Assembly (NCBI GenBank): GCA_030737835.1
Contig: CM060851.1
Span: 5,703,721-5,767,720 of the forward strand
Origin: Acorus gramineus
Lineage: Eukaryota; Streptophyta; Magnoliopsida; Acorales; Acoraceae
Direction of reading: 5' to 3'
Length of the DNA stretch: 64,000 bases
The position numbers and the translations under genes were made by a program. This document shows, piece after piece, positions 33,311 through 45,732 of the stretch (position 1 is the stretch's first letter; each line of letters begins with the position of its first letter). The notes under the pieces were generated by a model. That model searched no databases. It worked only from the letters and a program-made list of their open reading frames with translations, and was not told the origin of the DNA.

Positions 33311-35542
33311 CGTTTTAGTTTTTGGTGGCAGTCGCCGAGTCTGTGTTTGATCAAAACATGTAAAGATCACATCTTTTATGTTGGGTTCTTCAGATATTGA
33401 AAGAAAAAATTAGGTTTCAGACCACTTGTTGAAGCCTGATTAGCGGAGACGACCGTCACGTGTCGCGTTGTCTCCTCGTATCGCTTTTATTTGGGTCCCT
33501 TTATTTGTGTTGCACACCCCGAGAAAGAAAATACGAGTAGTGATACAGTGCAGTATGTACAGTTCGTATATACAGTATATATATATATAGTATATATATA
33601 GTTCATAAATTGTATGGACCATATATTATTATTTTTCAAAAAAATACAATACAGAGAGGTGTGCAAATTAATATGGTAGATGCAAATGAACCCTCCATTG
33701 AGGGCTAAAAAAATAAACTGGACATAGGAATGGCAATAGGACAGGTTCTATGAAACTAAAATCTAAACTCGCTAACAAAATTTCATCACAAATCTGTCCT
33801 AATAGGCATATAAAAAACCTGAACCCGTCCCGCCCTGTCCCATTCAAGTCGGGTCGGGTTTAGAAAGAAAATATTATAGCATGTTTTTATTTAAATTGAA
33901 TTTTAACTGACAATTTAAATAAGAATAAAACATGGATTAATCTATAACCTAAAAAATAAGAAATAAAATAAGAAACATTAAACATTTATCCTAACTAACA
34001 AATATTCTCATTAAAAAATAATCTAAAAAAGAAAAACTCACGAAACCTCAAACATGACATTCATTTGGGTTGAAACATGGTTTAAAGAGAATATCATATT
34101 TTAATATTAATTGCACCTAGAACGGGTTTGGGACAAGTTTTGTTAAATATACTTTCTTCCAGTCTCAAACCCGTTGAATTTTATTTTGTATCTCCTGAAC
34201 CCGCCCCGAAACCCAATCTGACTGGGATAGTCTCATTGTCATCTGTAGCCTTACCTAACATTTTTTCAAGAGGAACGCAATTATATACATCATCTTTTTT
34301 CAGTCTCAATTCCAGTCTCATTTATTTATTTAATATCATATACTCATATTAACAATGTATATATACCTCCTTTCTCCGTAAATGAGATCAATAGATAAAC
34401 TTGGGGACATCAATCTTTAAAAATAAAAAATGATGTATATATCTCGTTTGAAATTTTTCACATATTCTAATAATGGATCTATATAATTCATTGAAATATA
34501 TACTTTATTTTTAAAAAAAGAAAAACATATACCCAATTAGATGAGATATAATATTTAGGCATTGAAACACTCAATTTGTTTTGTTGCTCGTCTGTAGCTC
34601 AAAAATGGTCTTCGAGCAGCATATACAATGCTATAGTACAGTTTACACTGCGATAATGCAGTGTATGTTGCACTATATACATTGTACTATTGTAAAATGA
34701 CCAATGTATATTAATGTATACTTTATTTTTTATAACATTATATACTTTAATTGACGAATGTATATTTAAAAAAAAAACCACAGACATGACTATACACACT
34801 AGACTTATCATTTTTCATAATATTTTAAAAATCAAAACTTATCTGAGTTGGAATTGGACTTGTAAATTGTACGTCAAATTATCCGATCAGATGATGAATC
34901 GGGTCCCCATCTAATGCCCTAGACCCAGGACGGGCCCATATATTAAACGTACAAAAACTGTGGCCCATAGTTGGCCCATCCATTTTTTTTTAAAAAAAAT
35001 TATAAAATAAATGGAGAACGGTGATCATTTCTTTATTAAATAATAGAAAAATTGTTTATTAATATAAAGTTTATTATGAGATCCTCAACTAATAAATAAT
35101 AGGAGGACGATTAACCCTCCTGAAATATAATGAACAGGTGGTGTATGTATTTTAGTCACTATAGACCAAAATGTAAGTAAATAATTGATTATTAGTTTTC
35201 AATTCATTTATATACAATGTATAATATGAAGTTATCTTTAATGTAATTATTTTATGTTCGTTTTCACCAAGATGTTATACGTTCTTATATAATAGACATG
35301 AATGATAAATTTGTTCCCTTCACTTCTAAAAGCGGATATGAACCGCATACATCTTTGGATTTTACATTTATGTTTGGTCATTTATTAGTTCCTACAATTT
35401 AATGAGCAACACCTATCTCGTGCCTATTGTTGGGTAGAAATATTTTTTTACCAAACTTTATACAAGCCTTTTCGTTGCCAAACATTACCTATTTTTATGA
35501 AATAAAAATAACTATATTTTACCTTAGAAAATAAACACCTAT
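33311..35542. other. intergenic DNA upstream of FKBP
   Basis: The FKBP promoter should lie in the first few hundred bases; no clear TATA box is visible. A TA microsatellite lies at about 33576-33602. The rest is AT-rich without genes. Confidence 0.5.
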
Positions 35543-35550
35543 CTCGTGGG

Positions 35551-36329
35551 CAGGGGCGGATATATTAGTTAGCTGGCCGGGCTATAGCCCGGCCCAGCTT
35601 TTAAATTTTTTTTTTTTATATATGTGTTGTATTTTAAAATAAATATGATTTTTTTTATTCATAAAAACTTTAAATCTAGTGTATTAATTTGATTTAATGT
35701 AAAAATAAAACATAAAATATAACTCACTTGTCATGTAATATAAAATGAATTTAAATAGATTCACTAAACTGGTAGGCCATAAATCTTAGTCATGACTTTA
35801 AATAATTTATAATTGATGATATGTTGTTTTGCTTTAAACAAATAAAAAAAAATTAATCTCATTTTAATTAATAAATCAACTTTCTTTAATAAATCAAATC
35901 TCAACACACTTTATCCCAACAATTTATATCTTTGAATATATAGATAAATTCTAACAATTTCAAATATTATCATAAATTATAAAAGAGAATTTGTTGAAAA
36001 TAATGATGCAAACATCATATATACTCAACGAATTCAAATAACATTTCATTATAAAAGACTTAGACCGTACATGTTGAGTCTAGTTGTATAGTTGGGAGTT
36101 GGGACTGTTGGTCTCTATACAAAATAAAATAAAATAAAATAAACTCAAATAATATTTTATTATATTTTTTGTATATATCATTGTCATTTTGATTTTACAT
36201 TGAATGAATTTTTTTATCTATATTAAACATTAGTTTATTTAGTTTAATAAAAAGTTAAAAACACTTATTTTTTAAAATATAAGAATAAAACTTAGCCCAT
36301 TCCAGAATAATGCCCTGGATCCGACCTTG
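35551..36329. mobile_element. hAT-type non-autonomous element, 779 bp
   Basis: A perfect 8-bp duplication, CTCGTGGG, flanks the element at 35543-35550 and 36330-36337. The ends are CAGGGGCGGAT and, reading inward from the right, CAAGGTCGGAT. A GCCGGGCTATAGCCCGGC palindrome lies just inside the left end. The interior is AT-rich and non-coding. Confidence 0.85.
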
Positions 36330-36471
36330 CTCGTGGGGCCTGGGGAGGGACCCATGTTGGGGTATTTGAAAAAAAAATTTATATTTTAAGAAGAGAGAGA
36401 AAAGATCTACAACAATAAAAATATAAAAAGTTCTTTCACCCATATAAGAAAAAAATTCAAATTCTAACATG

Positions 36472-36778
36472 TGTTGTGAGATATGGTGGATAACCACCAC
36501 TTCTCTAACCTATAACCTCCCCCACTCTTCAACTCCATAACCTCCCCCACTCTTCTATTCCATTAACACTCCCATTAGTGCCCACTATCTCCCCCTCACC
36601 TCTATAGACTTGTAACTCTCCACCTTTGGGATTCCTCTATGCATCCTATAAATAGAGGGGTTCTCTCTTGTATACAACCAACAAAGTGAATAAGAATCTC
36701 TCTCTACTTCTCTTCTCTATATGCTTGTGTGCTTTATTTATATATTATATGTATTCATATTCTATTTAGTTTACAACA
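36472..36778 (+). repeat. 5' LTR of the copia element
   Basis: The LTR is 307 bp with TG...CA ends. A CTATAAATA box lies at about 36647-36655. It is nearly identical to the 3' LTR. Confidence 0.95.
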
Positions 36779-38373
36779 CGTTATCAGCACGAGAAGCTCT
36801 TTGTTAAAGAGAAAGGTTTGTATCGATGGGTTCTTAATGATCTATATCAAAAAAAATATACTCTCCTTTGATGTTATGTATTTTTATGTAAATCATCTAC
36901 TACATACATATGATTAATTTTTTTTTTCAATATGCATGGAACCGTATGAAAATTATCAAAATTTTCATACATATGTTATGATATGATTAATTTATGAAAA
37001 CTAGTATGCAATTTTCTCATGCAACAGTATGCATGCGGCATCTATCATTTGATTATTTATTTTTCATGTAACTGTTTCATGTTTGTCATCTTTTATTAAA
37101 ATTTAAATATTATACATCTATGTGTAGAACCAGAAGTTCTCACAAATATCAATTAATTTGATATTTATATTTGATTTGAAATTCATTTTAATGTTACAAT
37201 GTCATGTGTCTATAGGATCATACAAAAATTGTAATTACATGGATCCCTGAAGGACCATGTAGAAGTTATGAATAATGTGTTCCAATTAAGATCATGCAAA
37301 TTTTATTCTATCCCTGAAGGACTACAAAAATTATTACATGGATCCTTGAAGAATCATGTAAAAGATATGATTAAAAATGTCCCTGAAGGACTATGATTAT
37401 ATTGTATCCATGAAGGATCATACAAATTTTATTTTATTTTATCCCTGAAGGACTGTACAAAAATTATGATTATATGAATCTTTGAAGGATCATGTAAAAT
37501 TTTATTTTGTTCTATCCCTGAAGGACTATACAAAAATCATGATTGTTCGTGTCCCTGTAGGACCAAACAAAAGTTATATGATATATTTTTCGGGTCCTTG
37601 AAGGACCAAATAATAAATAAAAAAAAGATCCATGTATCCCAGCAGGAACATGTAAAATTTTATTTTGTTCTATCCCTGAAGGACTATACAAAAATCATGA
37701 TTGTTCGTGTCCCTGTAGGACCAAACAAAAGTTATATGATATATTTTTGGGTCCTTGAAGGACCAAATAATAATAAAAAAAAAGATCCATGTATCCCAGC
37801 AGGAACATGTAAATTATGATTAGATTTCACCATCATCATCATAATGAAGAGGATTTAAAGATTAATACCTCATTGACAAAGGTCCACCGGCCATTATGCC
37901 TCAAATATGCTCCAGTTGTAGCAATATTGAGAGCATCAATTTTATATATTCTCGTTGCCGAACAACGATTTTTTTAAAATATCATATAACTCAACTCAAT
38001 GGCATAGCATCATTACCCGAAGTAAATGCATTTTATTTTATGTTCGCCATGGAAGTTGTGGTCATGAATGATGAGATCATGATTTATATAGTTGAGAAAG
38101 CACAACAATCATAAAGTTTGTAAAATATCTCAAATCACTAGAAGTGATTTGCTATTAAACAAAAGCATAATTGAAGGGAAAAGGGTTGCAGAACAAACCC
38201 CTAACACAAGGAAAATGATTGTTATGTATTTGGTGCTTTAAAAATATGGTCACGTACCTGATGTACGATCAGACTTTTATAATTTTTATAATTATAATTT
38301 TTCTTTGTTATCTAAAATCCATTTTTCTTATTTTTATATTTATCTTATTTATTTCATTTTTTTTTTTACAAGA
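36779..38373 (+). other. copia leader without gag, with repeated CCTGAAGGACYA units
   Basis: This is where gag should be, but no long frame exists. Instead the word TCCCTGAAGGACYATNCAA recurs from about 37180 to 37812. The last part is a 158-bp unit present twice in tandem (37491-37648 and 37649-about 37806). The bases after the LTR, CGTTATCAGCACGAG, do not match the 3' end of initiator tRNA-Met. Confidence 0.7.
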
Positions 38374-39645
38374 ATGGCTATGGTTGGTGACATTTGTCTA
38401 GCAGACAGCGCTACAACACATACGATCCTACGAAATAAACAATATTTCTCGACATTGACATTAATCAATGCAAATGTTAATACCATTTCTGGTACTACGA
38501 AATTAATTGAAGGCTCCGGAAGAGCAAATATAATATTACCAGGAGGTACAAAATTTTGTATTAATGATGCATTATATTCAGCAAGATCCAGAAGAAATCT
38601 GCTAAGTTTTAAGGATATCCGTCTTAATGGATATCATATTGAGACTATCAATGAAAACAATATGGAGTATTTATGCATTACTTCAATTGTTTCAGGCCAA
38701 AAACATGTATTAGAGAAACTTCATGCTTTCTCATCTGGGTTGTATTATACAACCATAAAAACAATCGAATCATATGCTGTAATGAACCAGAAGTTCTATG
38801 ATTCAGATATTTTTACACTTTGGCATGATCGTCTCGGGCATCCAGGATCTACAATGATGCGTCGAATAATTGATAATTCATTTGGGCATTCGTTAAAGAA
38901 CCAGAAGATTCTTTTACCTAATCACTATCAATGCACTTCGTGCTCACAAGGAAAATTGATAGTTAGACCATCCCCTACAAAAGTCAATGTTGAGTCACCA
39001 ACATTTTTGCAAAGAATCCAAGGGGATATATGTGGCCCAATCCACCCCCCATGTGGACCATTCAAGTATTTTATGGTATTGATAGACGCATCTGCTAGAT
39101 GGTCGCATGTTTGTCTATTATCCACTCGGAATGCTGCATTTGCAAGACTACTTGCTCAGATAATCCGATTACAGTCGCATTTTTCGGATTATCATATAAA
39201 GTCAATACGTCTTGATGGAGCTGGTGAATTCACATCGAAAACTTTTAACGACTATTGTATGTCGCATGGCATCGATGTTGAACACCCTGTTGCTCATGTG
39301 CACACCCAAAATGGATTAGCTGAATCATTTATTAAGCATCTTCAGCTAATTGCACGTCCTATGCTTTTGAGGACAAAATTACCCGTTTCAGCTTGGGGTC
39401 ATGCTATATTGCATGCAGCAGCATTAGTTCGCCTTCGGCCAACTGCTTATCATCAATATTCCCCTTTACAGCTCGTACTGGGTCATCAACCAAATATTTC
39501 ACATCTTCGAATTTTTGGTTGTGCTGTACAAGTTCCTATTGCCCCTACACAACGAACTAAAATGGGCCCTCAACGTCGATTGGGAATTTATGTAGGCTTT
39601 GATTCTCCCTCTATTATAAGATATCTTGAACCATTGACAGGGGAT
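38374..39645 (+). pseudogene. copia pol, first part: protease and integrase
   Basis: The frame from ATG 38374 (MAMVGDICLADSATTHTIL) carries the aspartic protease motif DSA, then the integrase zinc-binding region (WHDRLGHPG from about residue 150, CTSC). The catalytic triad is Asp238, Asp281, Glu317 (DD35E spacing intact). No stop or frameshift is seen up to 39645. There the inner element's LTR begins and the host frame runs on into it, stopping at 39753. The broken half resumes at 47073. Confidence 0.9.
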
Positions 39646-40972
39646 TGTAGATACCCCATTTTGACCAGTTTGAGATCCAATTTACTTATCCCTAGAGATA
39701 TCCAAATCAGTTCAATACTTGTTCCAAATACATTATTTTTCTACTTGCTATGATTTCACAAGTGTATAACCCAATGCCATGCACCCATATAAATACATAC
39801 ATCACACACTTATGTATCATGCACACTCTTTCATGCCTCTCATGCACACAAGGCACTAGCCATGCATATCACCCATCCAAATTTATGATTTACTCATAAA
39901 AATCATATACATATATGCCTTACCATACATATGACATCCAACACCACTTCTCATGTGACACTCTCACTCCCCACGTACACAAAGAAAGGCCATGCATGAA
40001 GTAAAAATTGGATTTGAAAGGGTATGGGAGGGTGTTTTAAAATGTTTTCTTAGGGACTAAGGAAAGGAAGGAGTGGTTGTGCTCAATTGGAAGTACAAGG
40101 GACAAAAAGGAGAAGGGATGGGCATTTATATGGTTTTCATTAGAGGGAGAAAGGGTGGAAAACAATGGGCATTTGTTTGTTTTCAAGAGGCTATAAAAGG
40201 AGGGGGAGGTCGGCTGTTTTAGAGAGGAGGGGAGAAAAAGGAGAGGAGGAGCTTCTTTGGTTATTTCGGCTGTTTTAATTGAAGAAGTCAGTGAAGTTTT
40301 TTTTTTTTTTTGGTTTTGAGTGAGGGAGAGAGAGAGAGAGAGAGGCCTGAGAGTGAGTTGAGCACATAACACAGAGAAGAAGAAGAAGAAGAAGAGGAAA
40401 AGGGGGTCGAGCTGTTTTGGCCAGTCTCAAAACAGGGCTTTCTCTTTGTTATTTGTTTATATTTATTTTATTATTTACTAGGTAATTTCATTTATTATCT
40501 AGTTAGTGCATCAATCCCAACCCATTTTTATTGCATTTTAAAGGGGTAAATCTTTTGGGGAGGGGTCAGTAAAACATTGCTAGTCCCCTCCCCAAACCAA
40601 CCAATGCGGTGCGTTCTAAGATTCACATTTTAGTTTATTTTATTTTATTTTAGAATAATTTACTACACTTTTGTTCTAACCGGATCTTAATCATTTTGTG
40701 CGAGGTACCTGAGCTTCACCACGTTGCGTGGCCGGCTGCGTCAACGTGAAGAGAATCCACAATTTCCCGGTACAGGCGAGTAACAGAAGAACATCCTCTT
40801 TTCTTGCTTTTGAGGAAAAGCAAGTGGCGATCACACCAACGTCCCTGGAAGCGGTCGGGCAACCTTGGACGATCCATCAAGTGGCGATTCGGAGCGCTGT
40901 GCGCGTAACGGAACCAAACTTGAAGGAACCCGGATTCACGACCAACGCCCGTGTCAAAATCCAACACCGACA
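39646..40972 (+). repeat. 5' LTR of the inner gypsy-type element
   Basis: The LTR is 1,327 bp. A CTATAAAAGG box lies at 40191-40200; a GA microsatellite (about 40325-40344) and a GAA run (about 40375-40396) lie downstream. It is related to the solo LTR at 23115-24398. Confidence 0.93.
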
Positions 40973-41093
40973 GTCTGGCGATCACGGTGGGACATCTTTT
41001 GTGAAGCTCAGTACAGGTATCCTCGCACATTTTGACTAAGGTCCAGTTAGAAATAGTATAATTTTTATTTTCAATTACATATAAAATTTCTTT

Positions 41094-41126
<33 letters not shown>

Positions 41127-41564
41127 CGGATCATAATAACAATGCGATTTACATGAACAGTGGCATGCATATTTCACTTGAACAAAATGTTGTTGCTGTT
41201 ATGAGAGGGGAAATGATTGTTTGACTTGGCTTCTAAAAAAAAGAAAAGTGTTGACTCTGTTTTCTCATTAAAAAAAAAAAATCATAAAAACACGGTACCC
41301 GTGTTTTGTCAAATATCATACATTTACATGGGTTGACTCTGTTGACATAAATCAATGGGCTGAGTTAGTCGGCTTGAAGTCATTAATCCTCTTTTCCAAA
41401 ACACTTGGTTTGGTCCCTGCTATAAAAAAAAATAAAATTCTTTTAAGCAATCTTCCAAGTTCTTCATGGTAGTTCCATTAATTTGAATTGTATATATCTG
41501 TTTTATGCTGAGTTAGTTTTTGTTGTGTATATATTTGTTTTCTTTGAGAAAATCCAAAAAAAAA

Positions 41565-43664
41565 ATGTCTTATTTCCATGGTGATATGGCACAATTTGAT
41601 CAGAACCACATAAATCAGAACCCTAGACAAGAGTCTGTTCCATCATCTTCCTATCAGTCCAGGGTTCCCATCCATCATGCCCCATTCATCAGCCCGCATT
41701 CCTCAAGGGTTAATCAAACCCTAGAGGAAGTCATAAGGCAAAAGGTTTCTGAGATCATGTACCCTGTCCCTACTGATTCCCATTGGAGAAACCACTGCCA
41801 ATTTGATGCCATCAAACTTCCTCTGAATTTTCAAGCTCCCAAGTTTAGGAAGTATAGTGGTAGAGGTGATCCGTATCATCATATCAATGCATTTTATCTC
41901 GATGCACGCCCCTTCTCTGACGATGAAGCCATGCTCATCTATCTATTTCCATTGTCATTGAAAGGGATTGCCTTGCAATGGTTTACCTCCCTTTCTCGAA
42001 ATGATCTCAAATCTTTCTCCAATATAGTCCAAAATTTTGTCAATCGGTTTAGTTTCCAAGCTAGGCATGCTCCCTCCCCAGCAGACCTTGTTGTTGAAAA
42101 GATGCAACCTGGGGAGGACTTCGTTCAATTTGCCGATCGATGGAGAGATATGGCCGCCCGATCTGGAATCTCTTTGCTTGAGTCCCAACAGGTTGACATG
42201 ATCATCATGAATTCTTGTGGGGACATCAAAAGGGCGTTGAGTCTTATTGACTGTAAAACATTTGATCAACTATTTCATCGTGCTATTGCTATACAAAGGC
42301 ACTCATTGCTAGCTCCCTCCTATCATATGAATGAAGAAGCATATTTTGGGGCCCCCGAATTTCAATATCCTGTCCACGTGCATGTCGAGGTTGTTGAGAT
42401 GCCCTCTCCAATTATCAGGCCACCCGATGGAAGTCCTCTCCCGAGATGGCTCCAAGGGCGTGTACGTGAGAGGGACCCCAACATTAGACTAAGGGATTCT
42501 CAGCCAGATCATTCACCCCATCAACCCTATGCATACCCAGTCGCTCAACCCGAACCTGACTTTACCTACCATCAACCACAACCCCAACCAGAAATCTCAT
42601 TTGACCAAATCCCATCAAACCCAGCCTATTATCCACAACCCGAACCAGAAATTCCATCCGACCTAGTCCTCCCAAACCCAGCCTATGAGTCTCCAATAGT
42701 TACAATAACAGAATTTGCAGAGTATCCCAAATGGGACTACGATGATGAAGGGTTTTGTGATGGAGAACTGTTGGAACTTACTTACCCTACCCCAAGCCCA
42801 AGCTATAAGTCTCCAATAGTCGAAATCACGGAATCTCATGAGTGTCCCAAATGGGACTACAATGATGATGAAGAGCTTTGTGATGGAGAACTATTACAAC
42901 TCATTTACCCTACCCCAACACCACATGAACTCATCATCCAATCCTTCCACCCTGCTGAGTTTGAATGCCCTTTGTCTCCACCTGCTCAAGATCCAATCAA
43001 ATCAAAGCCCGTTGAACCCATTCTGATCATCTCAGATGACTCAAATCTTGATTCATCAGATTTTGAGGTTGACCCGGACCCGATTGAGCCAATTGTGCAT
43101 GTCCTCGAATCAAAGCCTCTCATCTTTAGGAATGCACAATTCAAGGAAGCAGTCGAGCCATCACAATTGCCAGATCCACTCGACTTGTCATCCCATCTGT
43201 TGGAGGAGCCTTCTCCTCTTGAATTCCCCGTCATATCCAAATTAAATTCCCCCGCCATATCTAAATCAATCATTCCCTTAATATCCAAATCAAATCTGAT
43301 CCATAAGCCCCTGATTGCACCAATTGATGAGTCATCTCTCCCACCATCATTAGGGCCTCAACATCATTTTGTCTCATGTTCTCTTGCACATATTCAGTCA
43401 GTCGTTCCCCCTATAGTTTGCTTTTTCATACCTGCATCTTTGTTGACTGACTCCTCTGTGAGGGAACATTTTCTGTCTGCTGAGAATCTATGGCAGATCA
43501 GGCGCCACTCACGTTTTCGACAGCTTTTGATAGACATCGAACAGCGATGGTATAGAAGGTGTCACACGCGCTTCAGACTGGAGAGGAAACAATGCACCAT
43601 CAATGTTACATCAGACGATTCAAGCGTCGTTCCTCTAAAGCTGCTTCAATTTGAGCCTCCATGA
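41565..43664 (+). CDS. Gag polyprotein of the inner gypsy-type element
   Basis: This 699-residue frame begins at ATG 41565 (MSYFHGDMAQF). The first third matches the retrotransposon Gag domain: LNFQAPKFRKYSGRGDPYHH, LKGIALQWFTSLS, a conserved F-V-x-R-F, and EDFVQFADRWRDMA. No CCHC zinc knuckle is visible. The C-terminal half is Pro- and acidic-rich and contains a roughly 40-residue tandem duplication built around PKWDY and GELL (about 42690-42915). It forms the structural core of virus-like particles in gypsy elements. The frame has no stop, so it may still be expressed from the 5' LTR. Confidence 0.88.
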   Translation: MSYFHGDMAQFDQNHINQNPRQESVPSSSYQSRVPIHHAPFISPHSSRVNQTLEEVIRQKVSEIMYPVPTDSHWRNHCQFDAIKLPLNFQAPKFRKYSGRGDPYHHINAFYLDARPFSDDEAMLIYLFPLSLKGIALQWFTSLSRNDLKSFSNIVQNFVNRFSFQARHAPSPADLVVEKMQPGEDFVQFADRWRDMAARSGISLLESQQVDMIIMNSCGDIKRALSLIDCKTFDQLFHRAIAIQRHSLLAPSYHMNEEAYFGAPEFQYPVHVHVEVVEMPSPIIRPPDGSPLPRWLQGRVRERDPNIRLRDSQPDHSPHQPYAYPVAQPEPDFTYHQPQPQPEISFDQIPSNPAYYPQPEPEIPSDLVLPNPAYESPIVTITEFAEYPKWDYDDEGFCDGELLELTYPTPSPSYKSPIVEITESHECPKWDYNDDEELCDGELLQLIYPTPTPHELIIQSFHPAEFECPLSPPAQDPIKSKPVEPILIISDDSNLDSSDFEVDPDPIEPIVHVLESKPLIFRNAQFKEAVEPSQLPDPLDLSSHLLEEPSPLEFPVISKLNSPAISKSIIPLISKSNLIHKPLIAPIDESSLPPSLGPQHHFVSCSLAHIQSVVPPIVCFFIPASLLTDSSVREHFLSAENLWQIRRHSRFRQLLIDIEQRWYRRCHTRFRLERKQCTINVTSDDSSVVPLKLLQFEPP

Positions 43665-45732
43665 AGGACTTATCATACACCATTATTTTCTGGAGGCCAC
43701 CCTCCAGCACAGTAGAGTATCTTCCATCTTTCATGTTTATTGTATATAGCATGTTGTCTGTTTACTACTTTCTTTAAATGAAAAAAAAATCAAATATGTC
43801 AAAATCTCAAAAAAAAAAAAAAAAAAAAAAGAAGAAATTCAAATACACTCAATCCAACACTTAGATTGAGAAATTTATCTTCTAGCATGAGAGCACCCCC
43901 AGTCCAACACTGGACTGGGGCAATTTTTAATCTCCAATTAATGATTAATTTAGGCATGACTGTCATATCTTGTGAACATTTACTCCACTTGTTTGATTGT
44001 TTCATATTTGCTTAGAATTTTGATAGACCATGTCCAAAAGATTGGTTTTCTTTATCTTGGCTCACATTACCATTCTACTATCTACACACATGATTGGCTT
44101 AGGATTTAGTCCACTTCAGGAAAGAAAGGCTGCCCACGCCATTGGACTGGGGCAATTGTATCTTCCTTCTTTTATTTAAAATTTTCATTCGTGTTGACTG
44201 CGACCCACAAATATATCTTAGTCCTGGTATATATCCCAAAGAAGCCGGCTCTAGCACTGTTGATGCTTTCAAAAAAAGAAAAAGAAAAAAAAGGGAGGGT
44301 AAAAAACAGAAATGCCCCCCGATAAACAAGGCAAGGTTTGCCGTTTCAAAAAAAAAGAAGAAAAAAAAAAAAACAAAAAGTAGATGTCCAATGCGGGTCT
44401 ACGTCCTTCAACAAAAAAAAAAAAAGCAGTAAAGAAGAAAGCTAGAGGGACCGAGTGACTTAAGATATGTGCCAAGACTGGGTCAATTTTGATGGTTCTA
44501 AGAAAACATTACTCTCACCCCCATTCATTCTACTTCTCCCTTGGAAGAGCCAATTAAACTGGACTTGGCAAAGCAGTCGATCCATCTTACAGTGAACAAT
44601 CTCCTAAACCGATACCATCACACAACACGTGAGTCACTTTAAATGCTGCATAATCTGATGGACGGAAATCTTGCACTTGTCTAAATAGACTTGAAATTTT
44701 CAAACAAACTGGAGTGAATCAATTGGATAGAAGTCTTTCATGCTTAAATCAATTCTTTCATACAACTTGCTCTCACATGCTAAGCTGCTTGCTCATCATC
44801 CCACCATGATGCATGTCACTTAAGCACACACTCACATCATTCCATGACATGTTTATATAAAACTGCAAGTTATTTGTGTTTTCATTATGCCTGTTACATG
44901 ATCACCTTGTATATTTTAGTTGTGCAGGTATATCTCTTACTAACTCTAACTCACTAACTTAAAAAAAAAAAAAAGTTTTAAAAACCTAGTTTGCATTTGC
45001 TTGTTGACTGATGAGCGCCCCTCCAGCAAAAGCAATGATCTACCAATTTGTGAATGCGAGCTTTGTATGGCCGTTGGTAGCCTAAATATGGGGACGATGG
45101 ACTCTTTCCATGACTCTTGACCCAAAACCTTGGTCTCCAACAAGTTTTCAAAACCACTAACATGCATTAAAAAAAAAATAAAAAAAAAAAAAAAAAACAG
45201 CACGCATGCATTTAGGATAATTTTCATCACTTGCATGTCTCTTATGTGCCTTTATAAGCTTCACTTTTTATTTCGCCTGAGCATTTGTCTGATTCGGAGT
45301 CCCGCCTGGTTTAAGTAATTATTCTACTCCCTTGTGCTTTTGTCTTGTTACTCATACCATCCAAGATAATTTTCTTTGGCCTTGTCTACCTCAGTTCATT
45401 ACCCAATGATCCGTTCAAATTATCAAAAAAAAATTTCCTTTTTTTTTTTTTTATATTTGTGATATCCCCCTGTTCGCTGAGTTGCCATGCACGGTAGGCA
45501 CAGGGAATCCGATGCCGAGGGTTGAATCACTCACCGCATTGGATTAAATGTCTTTTTCCCCAGGATCGTTTTGTTGATGAGTTTTGTAGACTTGTCCTAA
45601 GTTCATTTCTTAGTTGTTATCAGTCATGAGACCAAAACCTGTGTCGGATGGGTTGGTCAAAATGAGGTCTCTCTTCTTATCCTCGAACGGTGCTTCTCGT
45701 TTCACTTGAAACACCGTCCGAGGAGGGGCAAT
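43665..45732. other. non-coding 3' interior of the inner element
   Basis: About 2 kb without coding frames, where pol would be expected. It is interrupted by several long A runs. Two short blocks containing GGACTGGGGCAATT occur at about 43912 and 44144. The end holds a hairpin at 45681-45723 next to the polypurine tract. Confidence 0.7.
45681..45723 (+). other. stem-loop overlapping the polypurine tract of the inner element
   Basis: CCTCGAACGGTGCTTC and GAAACACCGTCCGAGG can pair at 14 of 16 positions around an 11-nt loop. The descending arm runs into GGAGGGGCAAT, the purine tract just before the 3' LTR. Confidence 0.8.

Noticed and set aside
40728-41039. 103-codon frame in the inner 5' LTR (and its copy at 46827)
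   Set aside because: It lies wholly in LTR and leader sequence present in both LTRs and has no recognisable domain.
41520-41564. Upstream extension of the Gag frame from a TTG codon
   Set aside because: No ATG in this stretch; the first ATG is 41565.
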